Numbered from the stretch's first letter, positions 31,447 to 41,045 are shown. The stretch: DNA of 64,000 nucleotides from Tupaia tana (GCA_026018925.1 JAKSZU010000008.1:10085626-10149625); one strand, 5' to 3'. Numbers and translations: made by a program. The notes: generated by a model not told the origin, from the sequence alone.

Positions 31447-31479
31447 CTAAAGAGAGATTTTTGCTATAGGGCACATAAA
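31447..31479 (-). repeat. Stub of an older 5'-truncated tRNA-SINE
   Basis: Only TAAAGAGAGATTTTTGCTATAGGGCAC remains of an antisense SINE end. TGTACATGRCTTTTT lies to its right (31480-31494) and to the left of the whole cluster (30883-30897), so this stub was the first insertion and the other two entered its tail. Confidence 0.75.
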
Positions 31480-31494
31480 TGTACATGGCTTTTT

Positions 31495-32099
31495 ATGTTT
31501 CCCAGATGGAAGTGTTTTTAATTTTATTAATTTAACTTTTTAGAATTAAGAGGTGCTATTTGTAACATAATTTCTATAGAGCTTAATATTGTGGGAATGA
31601 AACTTTATTGTGTCTTTCATCAGGAAGAATACTCAAAGAAAGCAATTTTTCTCTTTTCTACCTTCTTCTTAAAAGGAGAAAGGCCCTCTCCATTTCTCCA
31701 TTAGCTTCTCATGGGCTCCGGGGGCTCAGTGAAAGGAGACTGTTCACGGCTGCCCCTGCAGTTCCGACGCTGACAGATAGCACGGTGGAGGACCTGGTCC
31801 CACGACCGGCTTCCCACTGGGAGGCACCGGTTCCCACCTGAGGGCGAGTCACCTGACCTTTGTCCCTGTGGCTGTGGCCACCTGCTCTTGGCGATTACTA
31901 ATAGGTCTTACTAATAGGTCGTTTTGAAGATTGTCTGTGATTATTTATGTAGTGATTCTTCAAACATAGCAGAGGCTTAATAAATATTTCATATCTGGCT
32001 TTCTTTTTTGTTAACGTAGTGTTTTTTAGGCCATAGAAGTCTTTAGGGAGTAACTATGGAAATTGTGATATGGAAATTAGTGTAAGTTCCATATTTCTT
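31495..32099. other. Unique/old-repeat interval
   Basis: AT-rich start, then possible MIR text at 31830-32000 ending GCAGAGGCTTAATAAATATT, and a 13-bp tandem duplication TTACTAATAGGTC x2 at about 31893-31919. No gene recognised. Confidence 0.4.
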
Positions 32100-32311
32100 T
32101 TAAGTTTATTTATTTCATCCAGAGTAGGACAGAGAGAGAGATACCCAGAGACCAACACGGTCATGACACCATGATCCCAGCCTGCCCTGGGTCATGGGCA
32201 CATATGAATGCCCGGTGCGTCCAGGGAGGTCCCCAGACATTGCCCAGCACCTTCCCATGGGCCAGCCTCACCGAGCAGTATGATTTATCACTGTGCCTCC
32301 GTGCAGCCCCT
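32100..32311 (-). repeat. tRNA-derived SINE, E type
   Basis: Antisense: TTTAAGTTTATTTATTTCAT, GGTCATGGGCACATATGAA, CCAGGGAGGTCCCCAGACA, GTGCAGCCCCT. Confidence 0.83.
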
Positions 32312-32319
32312 CCACACAT

Positions 32320-32563
32320 TTTTTTTTTCTTAATTTTTGTGGTAAGGTGCATGCACTGGCCAGAGAGAGAGACAGAGAGGGAAAATGCGACATCCCTCTT
32401 GCATAGATGGCCACACCACAATCCCTTCTCCTCCACTCTCCTCTCGGGCTTTTGGGCATGCATGCACATGCATTTGGCATATTTTCCATGCCACAGAGTC
32501 CAGGATCAAGCTGTGCACTAGGCCTGTAGGGTCCAGCCGCCTTAACCACCAGCTGACCCCCTT
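32320..32563 (-). repeat. tRNA-derived SINE, D type
   Basis: Antisense: TTTTTGTGGTAAGGTGCATG, AATCCCTTCTCCTCCACTC, CACAGAGTCCAGGATCAAGC, head CTTAACCACCAGCTGACCCC. Adjacent to an E copy of the same orientation. Confidence 0.84.
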
Positions 32564-32917
32564 CCAGACTTTCGCTACCTGCAAAAAGTAAAGCCTTTTT
32601 GCAAGGGCTGAGGTTTCCTGAGCCTAGAAGTGTGCTGGGACTGGAGTCAGCGTTATATTTTGGAAGGTTTGCTACAGCAGAGTGTTGCTAAAAGGGAAAG
32701 GATGCTTGAGTGAGCAAAGACAGACAAAGGACAGACCCACACAAGGGCTATTAGTCTTCCATGCATTGTTCTATCTCGGAGGAGCTAAAGGACCTTCCTT
32801 GCTCAAATCTTCCTGGGCCGAACCTGAACCCGAACCTGGGTGAGTGCCCGGTGCCCCCATTGTGCTTCCTTCCTGAGCATGACGAAGGCTGAGCCACGTG
32901 ACCCTATAGTCTGAGCG

Positions 32918-32960
32918 AGAAATCAGCAATCCCTTCTCCTCCATTCTCCTCTCGGGATCT
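32918..32960 (-). repeat. Internal fragment of an A-type tRNA-SINE
   Basis: GCGAGAAATCA is joined directly to GCAATCCCTTCTCCTCCATT. Both ends of the SINE and the CCCC/GGGG centre are missing. No TSD seen; likely a deletion product. Confidence 0.7.
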
Positions 32961-32987
32961 TTTTTTTCTCTCACTCATTCTTTCTTT

Positions 32988-33198
32988 TTAAGTTTATTTA
33001 TTTACTTCTCTTCATGAGACAGGGGGCGGGGCATCCCCTGTAGGAGCTTCATGCCACCCTGTCCTCAGCCAGTCAGGATTGGGCATGTGCGTGCACACCT
33101 GGTGTGTGCTGCAAGGCCCCGGATGAGAACCAGGGGCCTGCCCTCCTGGGCCCTGCACTGCAGAGTGTTGCATTATGGCTGTGCCACCAGCTGGCCTC
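32988..33198 (-). repeat. tRNA-derived SINE, E type
   Basis: Antisense: TTTTTAAGTTTATTTATTTA, GACAGGGGGCGGGGCATCCC, GATGAGAACCAGGGGCC, head CACCAGCTGGCCTC. Confidence 0.83.
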
Positions 33199-33394
33199 TA
33201 AAGTAATTTCCTTAAATGAAAGAGCAATCAATGAGTACCTAGAGATAAAGGAATTATTAATTTGGGCACAACAGGAAAAATGAGTTTTTTCATTGGAATG
33301 ACGCTAGCAGTTGTTACTTGTTCTACTTGTGTATCAGGCAATAGGTACCTTTCACAGAGAATATAATATTGAGTGTATGTACTCTGGTGGGGGA

Positions 33395-33520
33395 CCAAGT
33401 CCTTAGAAGATGTGTTACCGATAAGCAAATCAAGGCTCAGAGATAATAAATAATTTGTCCATTTTGCTATTAAGTAAATGGAATATGAGTCAGTCAGACT
33501 CCTATACTAGTGTTTATTTA
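33395..33520 (-). repeat. MIR fragment
   Basis: Antisense core: AAATCAAGGCTCAGAGATAA, AATTTGTCCATTTTGCTATT, GAGTCAGTCAGACTCCTATA, which mirrors the GAAACTGAGGC ... AGTCTGACTCC order of reverse MIR. Confidence 0.7.
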
Positions 33521-33721
33521 ACTTTGAAAGGTTATTTAAAAAAATATGATTATAACATGTGGAGCGTATGTCCTTGACTTTATCAAGTTGACTTTATCCA
33601 TTTACTTAAATGTAAACACAGAAATACGATTGCTATGCGAGACTAAATAATAAACACAATGCAGTGAACATTTACTGAGTACACACTACTGTTGTTTATT
33701 ATTCTAAATACTCGCCAAGTG

Positions 33722-33893
33722 CTTTAAGTTTATTTGTTTCTTTCACGAAAGAGGAGAGAAAGAGAGAGATCCTTGACAGAGTCTCTCCTCACCATGACCC
33801 CTAGATCCCCAGCTAGCTGGGGCCCGGGCCTGGGCCCCCTCATGGATTTGAGATTGTACAGCAGCACCTACGGTCGTGTCACTGTGGCTGGGC
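33722..33893 (-). repeat. tRNA-derived SINE, E type
   Basis: Antisense: CTTTAAGTTTATTTGTTTCT, GAGGAGAGAAAGAGAGAGAT, CTCACCATGACCCCTAGATC, head near GGCTGGGCCATTG. Sits between L2/MIR-like text (33650-33715) and a MIR. Confidence 0.78.
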
Positions 33894-33929
33894 CATTGCC
33901 AGGTTTTTCTCCAGTGCTCACGACAGTCT

Positions 33930-34075
33930 TATAAAAGGCGTGCAGCCATTGTCCCTTTTGTACAGGTGAGTGAAGGTGAATGAATTTGCCGGTGTCATGT
34001 GGTTCTTTGAGGTGGAACTCGAATTTGAACCTGGACAGTCTGATTCTTTGGCTGAGCATGGATGCCACACTGACA
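33930..34075 (-). repeat. MIR fragment
   Basis: Antisense MIR: ATGAATTTGCCGGTGTCATG, GTGGAACTCGAATTTGAACC, TGGACAGTCTGATTCTTTGG. Contains the recognisable reverse B box region. Confidence 0.78.
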
Positions 34076-34350
34076 TTGGGGAGACAAAAGCCTAGACCCT
34101 AAAAACCAATCGGTCACAGCCTTCACAAGAGGGCCTCCAGTTCTGGCAGTTTGGTGTGGTTTTTACTATGACCACAGCTTGAGAAGATGAAGAAGGAAAA
34201 ACTTCATTGAAACTGTATTGATGATTTACACACAAAATCAAGAGTTTCAAGGATGATCAGAGTTAAACCCATTGAATGTCACCTGCGTTAACTTGAGCCG
34301 ACGACCCAATTTTCATCTCTTAGAGCTGTTACCGTTTCTTAGGGAAAAAT

Positions 34351-34399
34351 TTTTTTTAATTTATTTAATTTTGTTTGTCATTATTATTATTTTAAATTT

Positions 34400-34435
<36 letters not shown>

Positions 34436-34469
34436 AAAGTGAGAAAGCAAGCCACCAGGTCAGGGACTC
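34351..34469 (-). repeat. tRNA-derived SINE, B type, 5'-truncated with TSD
   Basis: Antisense tail AATTTATTTAATTTTG, (GA)n expanded to about 15 units, then stops at GCCACCAGGTCAGGGACTC before the A box. AGGGAAAAAT at 34341-34350 and 34470-34479 is a perfect TSD. Confidence 0.92.
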
Positions 34470-34479
34470 AGGGAAAAAT

Positions 34480-34797
34480 CATTTCTTTTCTTGTGGCAAA
34501 ATAAAGCAAATAATTTGTTTTTTAGCTAAGAATTATAATTGGATTAAGCCATTTTTTCAAGCTGTACCATATTTTTTCTTTTGCATGTTTTATTGCCCAT
34601 GAAACAATAGGTCTTTGATGTCATAGCTTCTCCCAACTCTACCTTCAAATATAGCTATGAAACCTTGGACTTTGAAGACTTGTTAGTTAATAGATTACTA
34701 ATAGCAAAGATAGGCTAACAGGCGAAGTGCATGTGAACGGAGTGAGTCATAGAGCTCCTTCCCTTCAGGTTTCTCTGTGGCATTTGTGACGAACTGT
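34480..34797. other. Unique AT-rich interval
   Basis: About 320 bp, nothing recognised. Confidence 0.35.
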
Positions 34798-34918
34798 GAT
34801 GGGCACGTATGCACACACACCTGGTGTGTTTTTCCTCAAGCCGTTGGGACTGGGCTTCGAACCCAGCAGTCAGCCACATGGGATCTGGCTCTCTTAACAC
34901 CAGGTCCTCTGGCCAGTG
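34798..34918 (-). repeat. tRNA-derived SINE, D/C type, head half
   Basis: GGGCACGTATGCACACACAC, CCTCAAGCCGTTGGGACTGG, CTTCGAACCCAGCAGTCAGC and CCAGGTCCTCTGGCC form the antisense head and mid. The tail half is missing. Confidence 0.78.
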
Positions 34919-35081
34919 CTTTTGTTCAGCACCTGGCCACTCCATGGTTAAATGTCTCCCGGGTGATATTCATACTACTTTATAAATGTCTGTTTCCTTT
35001 TCTGAATGATAGCTCTCTGAATACAAGAGCAGTTTAAAAATGGATAAGACTTCGGTTTTTTTCTTTAAAAACAAAGATGTG

Positions 35082-35262
35082 AGGCCAGCAGATGGTATGG
35101 TGGTTGAGGTGCTAGACTCCCATATGGCCGGTAGCGGTTCAAGCCCTGGACCTGGTGGCTTGCTTTCTCACTCTCTCTCTCTCTCGCACACATGCCCTAT
35201 AGTAATTACAAGACAAAATAAATAAAATGAAATAAATAATTCTTTTAAAAATAAATTAAAAA
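35082..35262 (+). repeat. tRNA-derived SINE, B/C intermediate
   Basis: Head GGCCAGCAGATGGTATGGTG and B box GGTTCAAGCCC are B-like. Next comes GCACACATGCCCTATAGTAA, a C/A-type end, and then a B-type AATAAATAATTCTTTTAAAA tail. It may be an evolutionary intermediate or a recombinant. Confidence 0.85.
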
Positions 35263-36153
35263 TATAATGGAAGATATATTAAGATTCCTCTTAAGATATA
35301 TAAGATTCCTCTACTTCCTTTCATTGCTGAGGGTGTCAGATCATTCTTCAAGTGAAACCCCAATTTTTTCTTGTCTCGATAAAATCAGCATACACGAAAG
35401 TTTCGACATTGACTTTAACATAGAAGAAACTGTTGAAGGGAACCGTTTAATCTCAGCACACCGCCTTGCACTCGTTCCTGGGTTTGTGGTTCATGAGCAG
35501 GATCCTGTGTTGGCATCCCTGGTGTCTAACTGGAACTGTGGTGGTGACTTCCCTGGACTGCATGGTCACCAAATACAGCAGTGGCCATGTGTCATGACTG
35601 TTGTCTGGGGCTGGCTAGACCGAGGAGTAGTTGCATATCAATTTTTTGATGCCAATTCAGTAAGAATGTGGGGAATAGACCTAAATACGCCTGCCGCTGG
35701 GAGCCCCCGGCAGGTTCCATCCTACACCGAGCACTCCGGAATTTCCCAGGCAGAGCCAGAGGGTGCAGGAGGGGCGCCCAGCTTGACGGCATGTGCTGGG
35801 TCGTTACCGGGCTGCACTTCCCGGCCCAGCCAACGGTAAACAGATGGGAAGATCTGGGTTAATGTACTTAGCCCAGGGTAGGAACAGATCCGTGACTGGA
35901 CAGACGGGCCAGAGACTAGGGTTAGAGAAGGCGGGGAATTGGGAAACGTACCCCGTCCTTGCACCCCTGGAAGTGAGCTTCACAGGAGAGCAGAGAGCTG
36001 AGCTCTTCCTCAAGATACTGAAGTATTCCAAGGAACACAGTGAGCTCAGGGGAAACTGAAGTCATTAAGGCTTCTGTGTTGAGCCCTGTGCGGGGAAAGT
36101 GGGTAAAGATGAATAGACTTCAAAAAGAGAATAATGAATTAAATTACTTGGGA
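35263..36153. other. SINE-free interval with a 190-codon open frame
   Basis: A plus frame runs 35267-35839 without a stop. Its translation (for instance SISHRLAL-like text followed by low-complexity PRQVPSYTEHSGISQ) matches no family I know. No acceptor or donor of note. Probably chance, but this is the longest non-repeat frame outside the CpG island. Confidence 0.3.
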
Positions 36154-36168
36154 TGTTTTTGTTTCTTT

Positions 36169-36439
36169 TTTTTTTTTTTCTTTTTTTGGAGAGGTTTTTG
36201 CTATAGGGCGCGTGCGCTCACCAGACAGACAGAGAGAGACAGAGAGATAGAAAGCAGGAAATCACCCCCCAGAGGGGATGGCCACGCCGCAATCCCTTCT
36301 CCTCCATTCTCCTCTCGGGATCTTGGGCACGCACGCACACGTGCCCGGCGTGAGTTTAAGCCACCGGGTCCGGGACTCAAACAGCGGTCGACTACGTGGG
36401 AGTCCAGCGACATAGCCATTACGCTAACTGCTGGTCCCT
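36169..36439 (-). repeat. tRNA-derived SINE, A type with 15-bp TSD
   Basis: Clean antisense copy (CTATAGGGCGCGTGCGCTC, CCGGGTCCGGGACTCAAAC, CTAACTGCTGGTCCC). TSD GTTTTTGTTTCTTTT at 36154-36168 and 36440-36454. The right TSD copy is the tail of the neighbouring D SINE. Confidence 0.93.
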
Positions 36440-36690
36440 GTTTTTGTTTCTTTTAAAGGCAGAGAGTGTATGTACCTGAGAGACAGAGAGAGAGAACAGA
36501 CCCCCCCGGTGGGGCCTGGTCGTGCTGTATTCCTTTGGCCCCCAGTTTTCCGTCCTGTCAGGATCCTGGGTGTGCATATGTGCCCGGCATGTTTTTCAAG
36601 CCTTTGGAGCCAGGATTCAAACCCTGGCCAGCCATGTGGGATCCCACTTCCTCTGCATAGCTCCTAACCACTGCACTATGGGGCCAGTCC
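36440..36690 (-). repeat. tRNA-derived SINE, D type
   Basis: Antisense: TTTTTGTTTCTTTTAAAGGC, GTATGTACCTGAGAGACAGA, AGCCAGGATTCAAACCCTGG, head TATGGGGCCAGTCC. Its tail received the younger A copy. Confidence 0.87.
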
Positions 36691-37508
36691 ACTTTGAATA
36701 TTTTGAGTACCAATCTTTCATGAAATGAGTAAGTTGAACTTTAAGACCAGGGATAAATTGTTTTCTGAGAAACTGTTCCACCCTGTTAATTCCTTCTGTT
36801 TATATATTCATAGTCTAATCCGAATACAGTGGGGCTTATTGAGACCCTTGCTTCGAAGGTGATTTGTTATCTAATTATGACTAACCTGATCGTTGTTCGT
36901 TTATGTAGACTTTAGCAAGTTTTATCCTCTATGTAGATCTCAAGGAATCAAACATGAAGTAGAATTGTTTTATTCATTGTAAAAAAATTCAGTCTCTGGG
37001 AGTTGATTATAAACAATGAGGTAGAATGACTCCTGAAATAAGGTGATGTTTTTATAAAATTTACCTCACAGTAAGTAGGTACTACCATTTTAATTAATTA
37101 ATTAATTAATTTTGGTGTGGCTCTCGTATAAACAAATTCAAGACTACATAACTCACTATGAAATATGGTATGAAACTCAACCTGACAGAGCACCTGCAAA
37201 TGCATTTGTAATTGTGGGCTTTTTTTTTTCCCTCCTGTTTTTCTTTATCGAGGTCAGGTGTGGGGTCAGGTCGGCAGTATGAATGCCAGTCCTCACTCTT
37301 GAGTAGAGTGCGAGCCCTCATGCCACATGGCACTGTGACCGCAGCAGTGACCCAGCTGGGAGCCCGGAGTCACCCCCGCCCCCCGTGTTTCTGTTGCTGT
37401 GATTTCACTTCTGAGGTGGAGTCAGAATCTGCTGACCTTGCCTTCACCATCGGACTGTGTGGTTCATCCTTTGGCAAAAGCAGGGAAGGCTGCAGGTCGG
37501 CGTTTTCT
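36691..37508. other. Unique interval
   Basis: AT-rich, with a short TTAA tandem repeat at about 37091-37111, then more GC-rich. No gene recognised. Confidence 0.4.
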
Positions 37509-37620
37509 GGTGGCTCTCAATCACCGCTGATCATTAGAACCACTGGGGAGCACTTAAACCTTCCGTACCCGGACCAGGTGGGAGTCGGGCATCAGCGGTG
37601 CTCTTTAGCACTCTCCCATG
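37509..37620 (+). mobile_element. hAT-Charlie fragment (MER5B/MER58-like)
   Basis: GGTGGCTCTCAATCACCGC, GATCATTAGAACCACTGGGG and AGCACTTAAACCTTCCGTAC match the start of the same old element group seen at 8416. Confidence 0.6.
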
Positions 37621-37637
37621 CTTCTTCCTTTTCTCTC

Positions 37638-37785
37638 TCAGTTTATCTATTTATTTCATCAGAGAGATTGGGGAGCATACCCATCGGGGTCTTCATGCCA
37701 CAATCCATCCTCATCTGAGCCACCCTCTCCCCGTGGTTCTGCCTGTGGACCAAGGCACGGCACCATCACTAGATCAGCCATTGCG
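37638..37785 (-). repeat. tRNA-derived SINE, E type, partial
   Basis: Antisense CTCAGTTTATCTATTTATTT, GAGATTGGGGAGCATACCCA, GCCACAATCCATCCTCATC. The head is degraded. Confidence 0.75.
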
Positions 37786-38544
37786 GCTCGTGTAAGGAAA
37801 CCCACAAACCAGTGAGTGAAGGTGGCCCAACTAATGTCTGGTCAGTTCCTGCTGGGATCAGATGTCCTGAGCGTCCAGAATAGCTACCACGCTGGAGAAG
37901 TTACCTTCAGGCCACAAAGGCACTCCTTAGGATGGGGAATGGTTTCCCAATCGCCCCACACTCCAGAAGCGTCTGGTCTCACCACCTGTTGGGACAGCCT
38001 CACTCACTAGACAGCATTGCTGTGGCTGTGTGGAGCACACGGGGCTTCTCTCCTTTCAGGGCTCTTCCATTCAGACCCGGACTACTACCAGGTAGATGTG
38101 AGGGCCTCCTGACCACGGCCTTAGCTCCGGCAGTCCTAGGAGTTGCCCCCTCCTCTCCACTCTGCAAAGCAGCCCACGAGTGAGAAAGGAGCGTAATAGG
38201 AAACCATCATCACTTACATTATTCAGTATTTTTTTTTATATATAACAGAAGGTCATCTGATCTGCTCAGAAATGGGGTACCTGTTGAGTTAGAGGGCTCC
38301 GGTGGTGGGTCACCCATGAACTCTGGGCAAGTCACCTGCCTCCAAGCTGCCCTTTGCTCTTGTTAAAATTTCTTTTCAGGATTTAATCAGCACTGGTTAT
38401 GAAAGTGCTTTGTTAGAAAAGAAGAAAACCAAAATGAACTCCATTTAGACTCCACTTGAGCCAAGAGTGTAAGCCTTCCTGGCCGAGGGAGGAGCAGCCC
38501 CCTAGGAAGCTGATAACCCTGTCCTTATCTTTCTTATGACACAG
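37786..38544. other. Unique interval with a weak MIR piece
   Basis: About 760 bp. AACTCTGGGCAAGTCACCTG at 38319 looks like the MIR core in sense. Nothing else recognised. Confidence 0.4.
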
Positions 38545-38760
38545 CACACAAGCATGCATGCGGAGGAGAGGAGTTGAGGGAGACGCGTCCACAGGGCTCG
38601 CTCACATCGAGAGTCCCTTTCTCTAGGATCCTGGGCACGTGTGTGTACCCTGTGTGCTTTCAGGCTGACCCATCTGGGGACCTGAACCTGGGTCAGCATG
38701 TGGCTTCCAGCTCCACAGTCTGGCACGCTACAGACTGCACCACAGATGTACCACACGGCC
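38545..38760 (-). repeat. tRNA-derived SINE, D type, diverged
   Basis: Antisense: ATGCATGCGGAGGAGAGG, TCTAGGATCCTGGGCACGTG, ACCTGAACCTGGGTCAGCAT, head ACCACACGGCC. Confidence 0.72.
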
Positions 38761-38884
38761 ACCTTTGTCCTCTCTCAGCATCATGGGAGCTTGTTCAGTG
38801 AGCCATCACAGTTCTTTGCAAAAGGCCTGACAACGCCAAGCACTGGCAAGGACATGGGGAGGCGGGGCTTTAAGCAGGCACAGC

Positions 38885-39150
38885 CGACCTGGCCTGTGAC
38901 ACAGTGGTTAGGTGGAGCCCACTTGGTCGACCATGCTTTGAATACCGGCCCGGCAGCTTAGAAAACTCACTGGATACATGTGCTTACACACCCAACATGC
39001 TGACGAGATGGAGAAATGAAGGAAAAGGATTGCGGCATGACCACATCCCATTGGGGGATGCTTTCTTTCTCTCTCTCTCTTTCTTTCTTTCTGGTGAGTG
39101 CACATGCCCCCTGGCAATAAAAATAAATTAAAAAAAAAAAAAAAAAAAAA
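38885..39150 (+). repeat. tRNA-derived SINE, D type
   Basis: GACCTGGCCTGTGACACAGT, TGAATACCGGCCCGGCAGC, GGATTGCGGCATGACCACAT, end CCCCTGGCAATAAAAATAAA with a long A tail (about 39130-39150). The next SINE starts just beyond that tail. Confidence 0.85.
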
Positions 39151-39157
39151 GAAGTAC

Positions 39158-39797
39158 GAGCCAGCAGGTGGCGTGGTGGTTAAGGCACTAGATTCCCACA
39201 TGGCTGACTGTGGTTTAAGTCCAGGAATCAATGGCTTGAAAATCACATTGGGTGCTTGTGTGTGCCCAAAATCTGTCGGACCCGCCGAAGGTGAACAGCT
39301 CCAGAGTTGGGGGGTGAGGATTAAAGAAAGACAAGAAGACAGGGTAGAAATGGGAGGACTGCCAGTCAATACTGGTCAGCCCCGAGTATACCTTATTGCT
39401 GGTATTTATACACACTCCAGAGACTTCTGTGATGTAAGGTTTTAAGTCCTTACTGAATTTATCAGGTTGTTATAACAATACTTTGGAACATTCAGTTCAA
39501 ATCAGTCCCAAGACATTCTGCTCATAACAATCCATCCACCCAAGGCCATGTCCGGATCAAGACCCTGGTCTTACTCTGGTGGTCACGTCCTGCACATTCC
39601 TCACACTCCTCTTTGGCGCCCCACAAAAATCCCAAGAGGAGACTGGAGGAGAAGGGATTGCAGCATGCCCATCCCCCCAGGGCGGTGATTTATCACCACT
39701 TTCCCTCTCTCTGGCTCTCTTCAGCGATCGCACATGCCCTATAGCAAAATAAACAAATAAATAATTAATTAATTTAATTAAAAATAAAATAAACAAG
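39158..39797 (+). repeat. tRNA-derived SINE, C type, split by a solo LTR
   Basis: The head half is at 39158-39273 (GAGCCAGCAGGTGGCGTGG to GTGTGCCCAAAATC). The body resumes at 39626 with AAAATCCCAAGAGGAGACTG and ends CCCTATAGCAAAATAAACAA. The halves join perfectly once the LTR and one AAAATC are removed. Confidence 0.93.
39274..39625 (-). mobile_element. Solo LTR of an endogenous retrovirus (class II/ERVK-like)
   Basis: A 352-bp unit with TG...CA ends (TGTCGGACCCGCC ... TTTGGCGCCCCACA), flanked by a perfect 6-bp duplication AAAATC (39268-39273 and 39626-39631). Six-bp TSDs are usual for class II ERVs. Read on the minus strand it begins TGTGGGGCGCC, has a TATAAATA box, and ends in a CCTCACCCCCCAACTC stretch and GGGTCCGACA. 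No gag, pol or env sequence adjoins it, so only the regulatory repeat remains, presumably after LTR-LTR recombination. It lies inside a SINE, so it is comparatively recent. Confidence 0.9.
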
Positions 39798-39799
39798 TA

Positions 39800-40320
39800 T
39801 AGAAACTGCAGCAAACTCCTTGGCAATTTTTTCAAAGATTCAACATGTATCTGTCTCGTAACCAAGAGATTCCATGCCTATGTATTTATGCAAGCAAAAT
39901 AAAAACACATGTCCATAAAAAGACATGTACAATGCCATACATGACAGCTTTATTCATAATATGAAAAACCTATAAGTATCGCAACTGTCCCTTAGAATAG
40001 TGGTTTGATAAATTTGGATATATTCATAAAATGGGATACTACTCAATTTAAAAAAACAAAAAAGATACTGACACGGGCAACCACAGGTTGAATCTTAAAA
40101 ATATTGTTCAGCAAAATAGCTCAGAAAAGAATACATAGCGTATGATTTCATTTGCGTGAAGTTCAAAAACAGTGGTCACGAGGGGTGGGGGCTGGGGCTG
40201 GGGGTACTGTGAGCGATGGGAATTCTCTGTGTTTTGTTTTGGAAGGTGTTTACGCTTGCCGAAACAGTCCCGTAGAGTGGTTTAGATCTGCGCCCTTCAT
40301 CATATATCCAAGGGTTTTAA
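39800..40320 (+). mobile_element. L1 3' end fragment (old L1M-type)
   Basis: Sense-orientation landmarks in order: ACATGTCCATAAAAAGACAT, GACAGCTTTATTCATAATAT, GGGATACTACTCAATTT, GGTTGAATCTTAAAAATAT, GTATGATTTCATTTGCGTGA, GTGGTCACGAGGGGTGGGGG. All frames are broken. Confidence 0.85.
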
Positions 40321-40322
40321 CA

Positions 40323-40560
40323 AGTTCAGCCCCATAGCACAATGGTTAAACCCTGCACATGGAAAACTGGATCCCACATGACTGACCACACAGTTTGAAT
40401 CCCGGCCCCGGTAGCTTAAAAAACATGCCAGGCACATGTGCATGTGTGGCCAGATTCCTGATTAGGAGGGAGAAATGGAGAAACAGGATTGGATTGTGAT
40501 TCTTTGCATCTCTCTGGTGTGTACACACATCCACTGGCAAATAAATAAATAAATAAAAGG
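40323..40560 (+). repeat. tRNA-derived SINE, D type, reference copy
   Basis: TTCAGCCCCATAGCACAATG, AGTTTGAATCCCGGCCCCGG, AAAACATGCCAGGCACATGT, end CCACTGGCAAATAAATAAAT. The CACTGAGGGGTGC centre is deleted in this copy. Confidence 0.86.
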
Positions 40561-40574
40561 AAAGAAGGAAGAAA

Positions 40575-40871
40575 ATGTTCATTATGAAAAACTAGGCATG
40601 GATTTTAAAAGGTTTTGCACTAAGTAAACTTGTACTTTTTAAAAAATAACTATTTTACTTAATTGTGTTTATCATTATTATTATTATTTTAAAATTTGAC
40701 CAGAGAGAGACAGAGAGAGGGGAAGTGAGAAAGCACACCACAAGGTCTGGGACTCGAACTGCCGTCAGACATGTGGGAGTCTAGTGCCTTAACCACCACA
40801 CCACCTGCTGGCCCCAATCCATGTATTTTAATTCCTTATTTTTCTATGAACTTTTTGAAGTCCTTATGTAC
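40575..40871 (+). mobile_element. Palindromic MITE-like element, copy 1, interrupted by a B SINE
   Basis: Left part AACTAGGCATGGATTTTAAA and GGTTTTGCACTAAGTAAAC; right end CTATGAACTTTTTGAAGTCC. Shares its core and terminal inverted CTTCAAAAAGTTCAT motif with copies at 44247 and 55796. Nonautonomous DNA transposon likely; no transposase frame. Confidence 0.72.
40637..40816 (-). repeat. tRNA-derived SINE, B type, inside MITE
   Basis: Antisense: TTTATCATTATTATTATTAT, TTTGACCAGAGAGAGACAGA, CTGGGACTCGAACTGCCG, head ACCTGCTGGCCCC. Splits the palindromic element. Confidence 0.9.
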
Positions 40872-40904
40872 ACGTTTTAGAGAAGGGTGTGGAAGGTTAT
40901 AATT

Positions 40905-41045
40905 CATTTTTATTAATTTTGAAATTGTGATAAAATGTACCTAATGTAGAATTTACCATTTTTAAATGTATGGGTCAGTGTCATTAAGTACATTCCCAGT
41001 GTTCAGTAACATCGCTACCATCCATCTCCAGAACACTATAAAGTT
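40905..41045 (-). repeat. L1-type 3' UTR fragment
   Basis: Antisense: GAAATTGTGATAAAATGTAC, AGAATTTACCATTTTTAAAT, TCATTAAGTACATTCCCAG, TACCATCCATCTCCAGAAC. Classic reverse old-L1 motif string. Confidence 0.72.

Noticed and set aside
35267-35839. 190-codon plus-strand frame
   Set aside because: No recognised domain, splice sites or codon pattern. A frame this long is possible by chance in 64 kb; it is listed only as an interval note.
39274-39625. Proviral genes next to the LTR
   Set aside because: Both LTR edges join directly to the two halves of one SINE, so there is no internal retroviral sequence.
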